Below are positions 25,315 to 33,259 of a DNA stretch of 64,000 nucleotides, in pieces. This DNA comes from Nocardioides sp. QY071. Its GTDB lineage: Bacteria > Actinomycetota > Actinomycetes > Propionibacteriales > Nocardioidaceae. Position numbers and translations under genes: made by a program. Under the pieces are notes generated by a model that saw only the letters and a program-made list of their open reading frames with translations, did not search any database and was not told where the DNA came from. How positions within the stretch are numbered: the stretch's first letter is position 1; each line of letters opens with the position of its first letter. The stretch is taken from NCBI RefSeq assembly GCF_029961765.1, contig NZ_CP124681.1:496001-560000 (forward strand), read 5' to 3'.

Positions 25315-26330
25315 CGAGACTGCGCATCGGCACCCGCCGCAGCCTGCTGGCCACGACCCAGTCCGGCCACGTCGCCGACGCCCTCGCGGCGCTCGGCACC
25401 CCGACCGAGCTGGTCGAGATCACCACCGACGGCGACCGCAGCCAGGCCAGCGGCGTCTCGCTCGTCGGCGCGCCCTCGACCGGGGTCTTCGTCAGCGCAC
25501 TGCGTGACGCGCTGCTCGCCGGCGAGGTCGACGTCGCCGTCCACTCGCTCAAGGACCTCCCGACGTACGCCACCGAGGGGATCGCGCTGGCCGCCGTACC
25601 TCCTCGCGAGGATCCGCGCGACGTCGTCGTCGCCCGCGACGGCCTCACCCTCGGCGAGCTGCCGCAGGGCAGCAAGGTCGCCACCGGCTCCCCGCGCCGG
25701 GTCGCGCAGATCGAGGCCCTCGGCCTCGGTGTCGAGCTGGTCGCGGTCCGCGGCAACGTCGACACCCGCATCGGCCGCATCGCCGAGGGCACCTACGACG
25801 CCGTGGTGCTCGCCCGCGCCGGCCTGGCCCGGCTCGGCCGGCTCGACGAGGTCACCGAGGTGCTCGACCCGCTGCAGGTGCTGCCGGCCCCCGGGCAGGG
25901 TGCGCTGGCGGTCGAGTGCCGGGCCGACGACACCGCGACCCTCGCGCTGCTCGCCCGCCTCGACGATCCCGCCAGCCACGCCGCCGTTGCCGCCGAGCGC
26001 ACCCTGATGGCCACGCTCGAGGGCGGTTGCGCCGCCCCGATCGGCGCGCTCGCCGAGGTCGCCGAGGGCGAGGACGGACCCGAGCTGTGGCTGCGGGCCG
26101 TCGTGCTGTCCGAGGACGGCGCGCTCGCCGTACGTCGCTCCGCGTCGGCCGAGCTCGGCACCGACCCCACGTCCTGGCCCGAAGCCGCCGCCAAGCTCGG
26201 CGGCGACCTCGGCGCCGAGATGCTGGCCGACGGTGGCGACGAGCTGATGGCCCAGCTGCGGGACCAGTCCCGCACCCCCGAACCGAACGACCCCCCGTCC
26301 GCACGATCTGCAGAGGTGCACAACCCATGA
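25311..26330 (+). CDS. hemC: hydroxymethylbilane synthase (porphobilinogen deaminase)
   Basis: HemC joins four porphobilinogens into hydroxymethylbilane. The 339-residue sequence shows RIGTRRSLLATTQSGHVADA at the start and VHSLKDLPT with the catalytic aspartate region. GSPRRVAQ, VRGNVDTRIGRI and the dipyrromethane-anchoring cysteine in LEGGCAAPIGALAE (near residue 238) follow. It overlaps hemA and hemD by 4 bp, so the three enzymes are made from one coupled message. Confidence 0.97.
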   Translation: MTRLRIGTRRSLLATTQSGHVADALAALGTPTELVEITTDGDRSQASGVSLVGAPSTGVFVSALRDALLAGEVDVAVHSLKDLPTYATEGIALAAVPPREDPRDVVVARDGLTLGELPQGSKVATGSPRRVAQIEALGLGVELVAVRGNVDTRIGRIAEGTYDAVVLARAGLARLGRLDEVTEVLDPLQVLPAPGQGALAVECRADDTATLALLARLDDPASHAAVAAERTLMATLEGGCAAPIGALAEVAEGEDGPELWLRAVVLSEDGALAVRRSASAELGTDPTSWPEAAAKLGGDLGAEMLADGGDELMAQLRDQSRTPEPNDPPSARSAEVHNP

Positions 26331-27997
26331 CGCGAGCCACGACAGCCAAGGCTGCTTCGACTCCCGCCGCCGCCCAGGTCCACCCCGGAGGCCCCGGCTT
26401 CACGGCCTTCGTCGGCACCGGCCCCGGCGACCCCGACCTGCTCACCGTGCGGGCCGTCCGGTTGATCGAGGACGCCGACGTGGTCATCACCGAGGAACCG
26501 GGTCATGCCGACCTGGTCGCGGTGGTGCGCGCCCGCGCCGAGCAGGTCGGCGACGAGCCGGCCCCGGACCCGGAGATCATCGACGGCGGCTTCGGCGAGG
26601 ACGGCCAGCCGCTCACCCACGCCGCCCGCGCGAAGGTCGTCGTGAAGCAGTCCAAGCGCGGCCTGCGCGTGGTCCGCCTCCTCGGCGGCGACCCGTTCCT
26701 CTACGCGTCCGGTCCGGAGGAGGCCCAGGCGGTCGCCAAGGCCGGGCTCGCGTTCGAGGTCGTCCCGGGTGTCTCCTCGGTCGGCGCCGTCCCGGCGTAC
26801 GCCGGCATCCCGCTGACCACCAAGGATCACCGCGAGGTGGCCGTGGTGACCTGTGGCGACAAGGTCGACTGGACCCGGTACGCCGACACCCCGACCCTGG
26901 TGCTGCTCTCCGCCGTCGGCCAGATCGGCGACATCGCCAAGCAGCTCATCGCGATCGGCCGCTCGCCGCAGACCCCGGTCGCCATGACCCGGGTCGGCAC
27001 GACCACCGAGCAGGAGACGATCACCTCCACGCTCGAGCACATCGCCGCCGACGCGCGCGCCGCGCGGATCGCCCCGCCGGCGATCACCGTCATCGGCGCC
27101 GTCGTCGACCTGCGCGAGAAGCTGTCCTGGTTCGAGACCAAGCCGCTGTTCGGCTGGCGGGTGCTGGTGCCGCGCACCAAGGAGCAGTCCGCGTCGCTGT
27201 CCAACCGGATCCGCGAGTTCGGCGGCGTCCCGGAGGAGGTCCCCACGATCTCCGTCGAGCCGCCGCGCAACCCGCAGCAGATGGACAAGGCCGTCCGCGG
27301 ACTCGTCGAGGGTCGCTACGAGTGGATCGCGTTCACCTCCGTGAACGCTGTCAAGGCGGTCCGCGAGAAGTTCGAGGAGTACGGCCTCGACGCCCGCGCC
27401 TTCTCCGGCCTCAAGATCGCCGCCGTCGGTGAGAAGACCGCCCAGGCGATCGCCGACTGGGGCCTGCGCGCCGACCTCGTCCCCTCGGGCGAGCAGTCCG
27501 CCGCCGGTCTCCTCGAGGACTGGCCCGAGTACGACGAGCAGCTGGACCCGATCAACCGGGTGTTCCTGCCGCGCGCCGACATCGCGACCGAGAACCTCGT
27601 CGCCGGCCTGATCGACCTCGGCTGGGAGTGCGACGACGTCACGGCGTACCGCACCGTCCGGGCCGCTCCGCCGCCGGCGCCGACCCGCGACGCGATCAAG
27701 ACCGGCAAGTTCGACGCCGTCGTGTTCACGTCGTCCTCGACGGTGCGCAACCTGGTCGGCATCGCCGGCAAGCCGCACCCGTCGACGATCATCGCGGTGA
27801 TCGGGCCCGCCACGGCCAAGACCGCCGAGGAGCACGGCCTGCGGGTCGACGTGCTGGCCCCCAAGCCGGACGTCGAGCTGCTCGTCGAGGCGCTCGCCGG
27901 CTTCGGCGCCAGCCGCCGGGCCGCGATGCTCGAGGCCGGCGAGCCGGTCACCAAGCCGAGCGACCGCAAGCCCTCGGCTCGTCGTCGCAAGGCCTGA
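26327..27997 (+). CDS. hemD: uroporphyrinogen-III C-methyltransferase / synthase fusion
   Basis: A 556-residue two-domain enzyme. Residues about 20-270 are a SUMT/CobA-type methylase (FVGTGPGDPDLLTVRAVRLI, later LRVVRLLGGDPFLYASGPEE), which makes precorrin-2 towards siroheme or cobalamin. Residues about 275-530 are a HemD-type uroporphyrinogen-III synthase (WRVLVPRTKEQSASL, FTSVNAVKAV, VFTSSSTVRNLVG). This fusion is typical of actinobacteria and corresponds to Rv0511. The C-terminal tail is basic (RKPSARRRKA). A perfect 22-bp-arm hairpin lies 26 bp after the stop and may end the rex-hemACD message. Confidence 0.93.
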   Translation: MTRATTAKAASTPAAAQVHPGGPGFTAFVGTGPGDPDLLTVRAVRLIEDADVVITEEPGHADLVAVVRARAEQVGDEPAPDPEIIDGGFGEDGQPLTHAARAKVVVKQSKRGLRVVRLLGGDPFLYASGPEEAQAVAKAGLAFEVVPGVSSVGAVPAYAGIPLTTKDHREVAVVTCGDKVDWTRYADTPTLVLLSAVGQIGDIAKQLIAIGRSPQTPVAMTRVGTTTEQETITSTLEHIAADARAARIAPPAITVIGAVVDLREKLSWFETKPLFGWRVLVPRTKEQSASLSNRIREFGGVPEEVPTISVEPPRNPQQMDKAVRGLVEGRYEWIAFTSVNAVKAVREKFEEYGLDARAFSGLKIAAVGEKTAQAIADWGLRADLVPSGEQSAAGLLEDWPEYDEQLDPINRVFLPRADIATENLVAGLIDLGWECDDVTAYRTVRAAPPPAPTRDAIKTGKFDAVVFTSSSTVRNLVGIAGKPHPSTIIAVIGPATAKTAEEHGLRVDVLAPKPDVELLVEALAGFGASRRAAMLEAGEPVTKPSDRKPSARRRKA

Positions 27998-28023
27998 CCC
28001 GGCCCGAACAGGCTCGAATTTCT

Positions 28024-28112
28024 CGCCGACCCGGCAGAAAGTGGCTCGTACGCAGGCCACTTTCTGCCGGGTCGGCGCAATTCCGGAGCTACTTTGTGCC
28101 GGGTCGGTGCAA
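28024..28112. repeat. 54-bp perfect hairpin plus a third degenerate copy
   Basis: Arms 28024-28045 and 28056-28077 are exact 22-bp inverted copies of a sequence containing CCGACCCGGCAGAAAGTGGC, around a 10-nt loop. A third copy in direct orientation follows at 28091-28112, matching 28059-28080 at 20 of 22 positions. The structure lies 26 bp after the hemD stop and 48 bp before the sigma gene start. It could act as a terminator for the hem operon, but the three-copy layout looks like a mobile palindromic repeat. Confidence 0.75.
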
Positions 28113-28160
28113 CCTGGGTGGGTGGTCACCACGTTGGGTGCGTCATGGAGCGGATGACCG

Positions 28161-28682
28161 ATGCGTGACGAGGACGAGTTCGTCGCCTTCGCCCAGGGGG
28201 CGCGCGACCGGCTGCGCCGTACGGCGTACCTGCTGTGCGGCGACTGGGACCGGGCGGCGGACCACGTCCAGGACACGCTGATCCGGGTGTACGTCGCGTG
28301 GCCGCGGCTGACCCGGGCCGGGCGCGAGTACGCCTATGCCCGCAGGGCGCTGGTCAGCGTGGTGCTCGACCACGCCCGGCGCCGGTCGAGCACGGAGCTG
28401 GTGGTCGAGCCCGACCACCAGCGGCCCGACGGCGTCGACGTCGCCGAGCTGGTCAGCGCCCGGGAGACCCTGCTGCAGGTGCTGGCCGGGCTGCCGCCGC
28501 GGCAGCGGGCCTGCGTGGTGCTGCGGTACTTCGACGACCTCAGCGTCGCCGACACCGCGAAGGCGCTGGGCTGCAGCGAGGGCACCGTGAAGAGCCAGAC
28601 CGCGCGTGCGCTGGACCGGCTCCGCTCCGTGTTCGAGGACTCGTCGCTCGGCGAGCTGACCCTGGGAGCTGGAACATGGTGA
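28161..28682 (+). CDS. SigE-family ECF RNA polymerase sigma factor
   Basis: 173 residues with sigma regions 2 and 4: AYLLCGDWDRAADHVQDTLI RVYVAWPRL, and LAGLPPRQRACVVLRYFDDL SVADTAKALGCSEGTVKSQT. This is the small SigE family common in actinobacteria, often next to a membrane-anchored partner gene. The next gene overlaps by 7 bp and encodes such a protein. What signal it senses is unknown. ATG at 28161. It is absent from the corresponding mycobacterial gene order, so it is an accessory insertion between hemD and hemB. Confidence 0.9.
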   Translation: MRDEDEFVAFAQGARDRLRRTAYLLCGDWDRAADHVQDTLIRVYVAWPRLTRAGREYAYARRALVSVVLDHARRRSSTELVVEPDHQRPDGVDVAELVSARETLLQVLAGLPPRQRACVVLRYFDDLSVADTAKALGCSEGTVKSQTARALDRLRSVFEDSSLGELTLGAGTW

Positions 28683-30016
28683 ACGACGTTCGCGCACTGC
28701 TGCACGACGCGGCGGCGACCCCGCCGGGTGACGACATCGACCTGGCCGCGGTCCTCGACGGCGGCCGCCGACAGGTACGACGACGCCAGGCCCGGTTCGC
28801 GGGCGGGCTCGCCGTGGCGGTGGCCGGTGCCGTCGCCGCCGGCGCCCTGGTGGGCCAGGGGACCGACGGCCGGGACGCGCCGGAGGCGAGCCTGGTGCCG
28901 CGCCCCGACGGGCCGGTGGTCCGGCTCTCCGATGCGCGGCCGGCGAAGGAGGGCACCGACTACGAGGTGCTGGCGTCCTACACCAACGAGGACCTCGACG
29001 CCGCCAACGGGCAGTACTACGACGGCGTCACCGAGGACGGGAGGCTCCTGTTCCGCGACGGCCCCCACGGGCCCGACAACGCGGTCCGCTACGCGCTCCT
29101 CGATCCCGCCACCGGCGCGAAGGACTGGCTGCCGGACTTCCCAGAGCACCAGCAGGTGTTCCCGCTCGAGCTCGGAGCCGACCGGATCGTGCTGCTCACC
29201 TTCCGCACCGGGAGCGGCAACGGCGTCCGGGCGTGGACCTACGACCGCACCTCGCGTGCGTGGTCGTCGGTGCAGTGGCCCGGACTGCCGCGCAAGGCGG
29301 ACGTCTTCCAGGCCGACCTCGGCCCCGACGGCCGGCTGTACCTCGGGGTGCCGGCCACCGCCGGGTCGCCGCCTCCCGGCGGCTGGCCCACGGGCCCCGA
29401 CGGCGAGGCGGAGGACGCCGGCGCCGAGGGGGAGACCTACGACGTGTGGTCGGTCTCGTTGACCGACCCGGCCGACGTCCGCGACGAGCACCTGCGGGCC
29501 GGCGACCTCGCCTTCACCGACGACGCGATGATCTGGACCGCGGCCACCAACGGCATCAACCGGCGCATCCACGTCCGCGACCTCGCCACCGGCGCTGAGC
29601 ACGACTTCGACCCCCACTCCGGCAAGCGGTGCAACCTGCTCGGCTTCGGCGCGAGCGGCGACCGGATCGTGCTCAGCCAGTACTGCGGCACCTACGACGA
29701 CGGCCGCGACGACCGGGTCCAGGTGCTCGACCTCGACGGCCGGACGATCACCACCCTCCAGGACGACGACATCGGCGGCGGGGTGAACGGCGACCTGGTC
29801 CAGGTGACGTCCTACAAGCGCGATGCGGCCGGGACCTACGTCTACGAGCTCGACAGCGGCCGGTTCCTCCGGGTCAGCGAGGCGGTGTCCTCCTACTCCC
29901 TCGGCGGTCCGACGCCGGCGGGCTACGTGTTGTGGGACACCCCTGTCGGTACGGCGAGCGGCCCGCAGGAGCCGATCCCCGGGGCCACCCAGTGGCTGGC
30001 GCGCTGGCTTCCCTAG
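28676..30016 (+). CDS. membrane-anchored extracytoplasmic protein, partner of the SigE-family sigma
   Basis: 446 residues. A short cytosolic N-terminus (residues 1-40, with an Arg-rich stretch RRQVRRRQARF) precedes one transmembrane helix (GGLAVAVAGAVAAGALVG). A roughly 380-residue exterior domain rich in Asp and Gly follows, with repeated strand patterns such as LELGADRIVLLTFRTGSGNG and GASGDRIVLSQYCGTYDDG, compatible with a beta-propeller. No enzyme motif was recognised. Overlap with the sigma gene suggests the cytosolic end might hold the sigma factor. The stop codon TAG (30014-30016) is supplied by the end of a palindromic element. Confidence 0.72.
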   Translation: MVNDVRALLHDAAATPPGDDIDLAAVLDGGRRQVRRRQARFAGGLAVAVAGAVAAGALVGQGTDGRDAPEASLVPRPDGPVVRLSDARPAKEGTDYEVLASYTNEDLDAANGQYYDGVTEDGRLLFRDGPHGPDNAVRYALLDPATGAKDWLPDFPEHQQVFPLELGADRIVLLTFRTGSGNGVRAWTYDRTSRAWSSVQWPGLPRKADVFQADLGPDGRLYLGVPATAGSPPPGGWPTGPDGEAEDAGAEGETYDVWSVSLTDPADVRDEHLRAGDLAFTDDAMIWTAATNGINRRIHVRDLATGAEHDFDPHSGKRCNLLGFGASGDRIVLSQYCGTYDDGRDDRVQVLDLDGRTITTLQDDDIGGGVNGDLVQVTSYKRDAAGTYVYELDSGRFLRVSEAVSSYSLGGPTPAGYVLWDTPVGTASGPQEPIPGATQWLARWLP

Positions 30017-30192
30017 ATGAGTAACTCCAAGGGGTCGCACGCTCCGCGACGCTCACCACGCACGCTGGCGGCGTTGCAGACGCTCGACGTGCGCCCAGCA
30101 TGGCCGCAACCTAGGTCTGAACGAAGTGGCCTTTGCCAGCGCACGCGTCGAGCGCCGCTCGCGTGCACGATCCCTTGGAGTTACTCATCTAG
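30013..30192. repeat. 180-bp palindromic element with 21-bp terminal inverted repeats
   Basis: 30013-30033 and 30172-30192 are exact inverted copies (starting CTAGATGAGTAACTCC). Beyond them the arms keep pairing imperfectly for roughly 45 bp. The left end provides the TAG stop of the preceding gene and the right end stops 21 bp before hemB. The 197-bp gap holds little else. The sequence is unrelated to the elements at 3.9 and 11.5 kb but has the same architecture. Confidence 0.75.
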
Positions 30193-30213
30193 CCCGCTCC
30201 TAGACTCGGAGGT

Positions 30214-31209
30214 GTGAACGAGATCCTGCGCCCCGTCGTCCGTCCCCGTCGCCTGCGGACCTCGGCGGCGATGCGCGACCTCGTCGCCGAGACCACGCTG
30301 CGGCCCGAGCAGCTGGTGCTGCCGGCGTTCGTGCGCGAGGGCGCGAGCGAGCCGACGCCGATCAGCTCGATGCCCGGTGTCGTCCAGCACACCCGCGACT
30401 CGCTGCGCAAGGCGGCGGCCGAGGCGGCGCAGGCGGGGCTGCGCGGGATCATGCTGTTCGGCGTACCGCAGGTCAAGGACGCCACCGGCTCCGGCGCCAC
30501 CGACCCCGAGGGGATCCTCAACGTCGCGATCGCCGACGTCGCCAGCGAGGTGGGCGACGCGCTGGTCGTGATGGGCGACCTGTGCCTCGACGAGTTCACC
30601 GACCACGGCCACTGCGGGGTCCTCGACGCGGCCGGCCGGGTCGACAATGACGCCACCCTGGTGCGGTACGCCGACATGGCGGTCGTCCAGGCCGAGGCCG
30701 GCGCCGGCATGGTCGGCCCCAGCGGCATGATGGACGGCCAGGTCGCGGTGGTCCGCGACGCCCTCGACGCCGCCGGGTTCACCGACACCGGGATCCTCGC
30801 CTACTCCGCGAAGTACGCCTCCGCCTTCTTCGGACCCTTCCGCGAGGCGGTCGACAGCTCCCTGCAGGGCGATCGCCGCACCTACCAGCAGGACGGTCGT
30901 CGCAACGCCAACGAGGGCGTGCGCGAGGCGCTCCTCGACATCGAGGAGGGGGCCGACGTCGTCATGGTGAAGCCGGCCCTGGCCTACCTCGACGTGCTGC
31001 GCCGCGTGGCCGACGCCGCGAGCGAGCTCGGCGTGCCGACGGCGGCGTACAACATCTCGGGGGAGTACTCCATGCTCGAGGCGGCCGCGGCCCACGGCTG
31101 GATCGACCGCGAGGCGGCGATCCTCGAGACGCTCACCTCGATCCGGCGCGCCGGTGCGGACATCATCCTCACCTACTGGGCCACCGAGGCCGCCGGCCTG
31201 CTGAGCTGA
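30214..31209 (+). CDS. hemB: porphobilinogen synthase (delta-aminolevulinate dehydratase)
   Basis: HemB condenses two 5-aminolevulinates to porphobilinogen. 331 residues with the Schiff-base lysines in [16 protein letters not shown] and [15 protein letters not shown], and [10 protein letters not shown] near the end. The metal loop is [14 protein letters not shown]: the triple-Cys zinc site of animal enzymes is replaced by Asp-containing residues, as in Mg/K-dependent bacterial forms. GTG at 30214 directly follows GGAGGT and TAGACT lies 7 nt upstream, so a leaderless message is likelier than normal ribosome binding. The 3' end overlaps the convergent glycosyltransferase gene by 41 bp. Confidence 0.96.
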   Translation: MNEILRPVVRPRRLRTSAAMRDLVAETTLRPEQLVLPAFVREGASEPTPISSMPGVVQHTRDSLRKAAAEAAQAGLRGIMLFGVPQVKDATGSGATDPEGILNVAIADVASEVGDALVVMGDLCLDEFTDHGHCGVLDAAGRVDNDATLVRYADMAVVQAEAGAGMVGPSGMMDGQVAVVRDALDAAGFTDTGILAYSAKYASAFFGPFREAVDSSLQGDRRTYQQDGRRNANEGVREALLDIEEGADVVMVKPALAYLDVLRRVADAASELGVPTAAYNISGEYSMLEAAAAHGWIDREAAILETLTSIRRAGADIILTYWATEAAGLLS

Positions 31210-32176
31210 CCTTCAGCGCGGCCAGCTCCTCGGCCAGGGCCCGGTTGCGGGCCCGGAGCCGCCGGTTGGCCTTCCGCTTCCTCTCGAGCGCGGCGGAGGC
31301 GGCGTCGAACGCCCCGCGGGTCCCCTCGAGGTGGGTCCACAGGTCGGAGATCTGGGTGATGGCGCCCTGGTGGGCCGTCGCGACCTCCCGGGCGTACGTC
31401 GTCGTGACGCTCAGGCTGGCCCCCAGCTCGGCGAAGGCGCGGGCGCGGAAGTCGCGCTGGGCAGTGTCCGAGCCGAGCAGCGCGGCGGCGATCCGCCGGT
31501 TCTCGGCCGCTCGGTCGGCCAGGTCGACGTCGGTGCGCTCCGCGTCGGGCAGGCTGACGCCCTCGACCGCGTACCGGGTCGCCAGCTGCAGGCCCGGGGT
31601 GTCGAGGAAGGCGCGCCACATGTGCAGGTCGCTCCACACGTCGGCGGGGGCGGGCTGCCAGCCGTGGACCAGCCGGCGGTACGCCGCGAGCCGGTAGCCC
31701 GCGACGCTCGGCCCGAAGAGGTTGAACCTCTCGGTGCGCATCCGCTCCCGCGTCGCCGGGTCGGCCAGGTCGCCGAGGTGCACCGCGATCTCGCCCTCGG
31801 GCGTCAGTCGGACCTGGAGCAGGTTGCCGAAGTCGGCGTCGGCGAGCAGCTGCCGCAGCTCGGCGAGGTGTCCGGGGAACCAGAGGTCGTCGTCGGCGAT
31901 CTGGGCCACCAGCGGGCGCGTCGCCTCGTCGACCTCCTCCAGCACCCGGTGACGGTGCGCCTCTCCGTGCCGCTCGCCCTTCGGCAGGTCGAGGACGCGG
32001 ACCCGCGGGTCGCGCTCGGCGTACTCCTGCGCGAAGGCGGCGGTCTCCGGCGGCGCGCCGTCGCAGATCACGACCAGGTCGAGGTCGGTGACGCTCTGCG
32101 CCAGCACCGACTCGATCGCCGTCCCCAGCATCACCGGTGGGCGGTGCACCGGGAGCAGGACGGTGAACCCGGTCAA
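31169..32176 (-). CDS. family 2 glycosyltransferase with C-terminal coiled coil
   Basis: 335 residues. A GT-A nucleotide-sugar transferase fold is indicated by [29 protein letters not shown] and the acidic cluster [12 protein letters not shown] (DxD-like, near residue 95). Residues about 290-325 are a highly charged heptad-like helix ([20 protein letters not shown]). It probably adds a sugar to a surface glycan. The start is a TTG at 32176 overlapping the stop of the oxidoreductase gene (TTGA), so the genes are coupled. The acceptor is unknown. Part of a three-gene sugar cassette split by an IS110 element. Confidence 0.8.
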   Translation of the reverse strand: MTGFTVLLPVHRPPVMLGTAIESVLAQSVTDLDLVVICDGAPPETAAFAQEYAERDPRVRVLDLPKGERHGEAHRHRVLEEVDEATRPLVAQIADDDLWFPGHLAELRQLLADADFGNLLQVRLTPEGEIAVHLGDLADPATRERMRTERFNLFGPSVAGYRLAAYRRLVHGWQPAPADVWSDLHMWRAFLDTPGLQLATRYAVEGVSLPDAERTDVDLADRAAENRRIAAALLGSDTAQRDFRARAFAELGASLSVTTTYAREVATAHQGAITQISDLWTHLEGTRGAFDAASAALERKRKANRRLRARNRALAEELAALKVSSAGRRPRWPSR

Positions 32177-33099
32177 CCGCTCGCGCCGGGCAGCCCGGCC
32201 ATGGTCCGCAGGGTCGCGATGGCCCGGACCACCGCGAGGGCGTCGCTCGCGTCGGACCGGGGCGGCGGGCCGCCGGCCAGGTGGTCCAGGAAGGCCCGCA
32301 GCTCGGCCGCCAGGGGGAGCTCGGCGCCCACCGGCCGCTCGCGGGTCTCGGGCGTGATCTCGACCCCGTCGACGGTCCCGGCCAGCACGATCCGGTCGTC
32401 CCAGGAGTCGGCCAGCTGGCCGGAGCCGTGCTCGCCGACCACGACGACGGTACGACGGTTGACCGGGTGGTCGGCCGACACCTCGCAGGTGACCAGCGGT
32501 CCGTCGTCGTCGCGCAGGACGGCGAGCAGCCCGCTGCCCGAGGCGTCCGCCGCAGCCGCGAACCGCGGCTGCGGGACCCGGCCGAGGATCTCGACCGCGA
32601 TCGACAGGTCGTGGGGGAGCAGGATCCACACGGCGTCGACGTCGCGGTGCGGGTTGCCCCAGCCCAGCCGGTGGCTGGTGATGCTGCGCAGCGGGCCGAA
32701 GGCGCCGCTGCGGGCGAGCCGGGCGAGCTCGAGGATCCCGGGGTGGTAGCGCCACTTGTCCATCACGAAGATCCGCTCGCCGGCGGCTGCGACCAGCTCG
32801 GCGGCACTCTCCGCGTCGGCGGTCAGCGGCTTCTCGACGAACATCGGCCGCTCGCGGGGGAGCAGTGCCCGCACGCACTCGGCATGCCGCACCGTGACCG
32901 GCGCGATGACGTAGCCGTCGGCATCGGGCAGGTCCGCGGCCGACGCCACCACGGAGGCGGCGCCGCCCCCGAGTGCGGCCTGCCGCGAGGCCTCCGACGG
33001 CACCGCGACGTGCACCTCGGCGCCCAGGGCGCGCAGGTCCCGGAAGATGAGCCGTCCCCAGCGGCCGAAGCCGACGAGGCCGACGACGGGTGCGCTCAT
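32173..33099 (-). CDS. Gfo/Idh/MocA-family oxidoreductase
   Basis: 308 residues. An N-terminal Rossmann motif VGLVGFGRWGRLIFRDLRAL and the family dipeptide in FVEKPLTADAESA (EKP, near residue 90) identify a Gfo/Idh/MocA NAD(P)-dependent sugar oxidoreductase. WRYHPGILELARL follows in the usual catalytic-domain entry. It likely oxidises or modifies a nucleotide sugar used by the adjacent glycosyltransferase. ATG at 33099. Upstream, about 160 bp of non-coding DNA and the IS110 element separate it from the RmlC-like gene, so its original promoter or co-transcription may be disturbed. Confidence 0.87.
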   Translation of the reverse strand: MSAPVVGLVGFGRWGRLIFRDLRALGAEVHVAVPSEASRQAALGGGAASVVASAADLPDADGYVIAPVTVRHAECVRALLPRERPMFVEKPLTADAESAAELVAAAGERIFVMDKWRYHPGILELARLARSGAFGPLRSITSHRLGWGNPHRDVDAVWILLPHDLSIAVEILGRVPQPRFAAAADASGSGLLAVLRDDDGPLVTCEVSADHPVNRRTVVVVGEHGSGQLADSWDDRIVLAGTVDGVEITPETRERPVGAELPLAAELRAFLDHLAGGPPPRSDASDALAVVRAIATLRTMAGLPGASG

Positions 33100-33259
33100 T
33101 GGTGCACCATCCCTTCGGTAGCGGTGATGGATGGTGCGGGATGAGGCTTCCTGACGAACCGCCGGCCGGTGGCTGACCGCCCAGCGCGCTTGTCCCTCGA
33201 GGACCAGCGTGAGATCTGCGGCAGCCGCCGGGCCGGGAAGCCACAACCGGCGCTAGGGA
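33100..33259. other. non-coding flank of the IS110 element, possible IS remnant
   Basis: No convincing gene lies between the oxidoreductase start and the IS110 left end. One frame reads RLSLEDQREICGSRRAGKP (about 33187-33243), which resembles the N-terminal start of IS30-type transposases. This may be a decayed fragment of a second element. A segment at 33122-33136 is partly inverted relative to 33322-33340. Confidence 0.35.

Noticed and set aside
31169-31209. Mispredicted hemB or glycosyltransferase end because of a 41-bp convergent overlap
   Set aside because: hemB ends at its usual length and the glycosyltransferase frame has no earlier stop; the overlap seems real, though the last residues of the transferase are probably dispensable.
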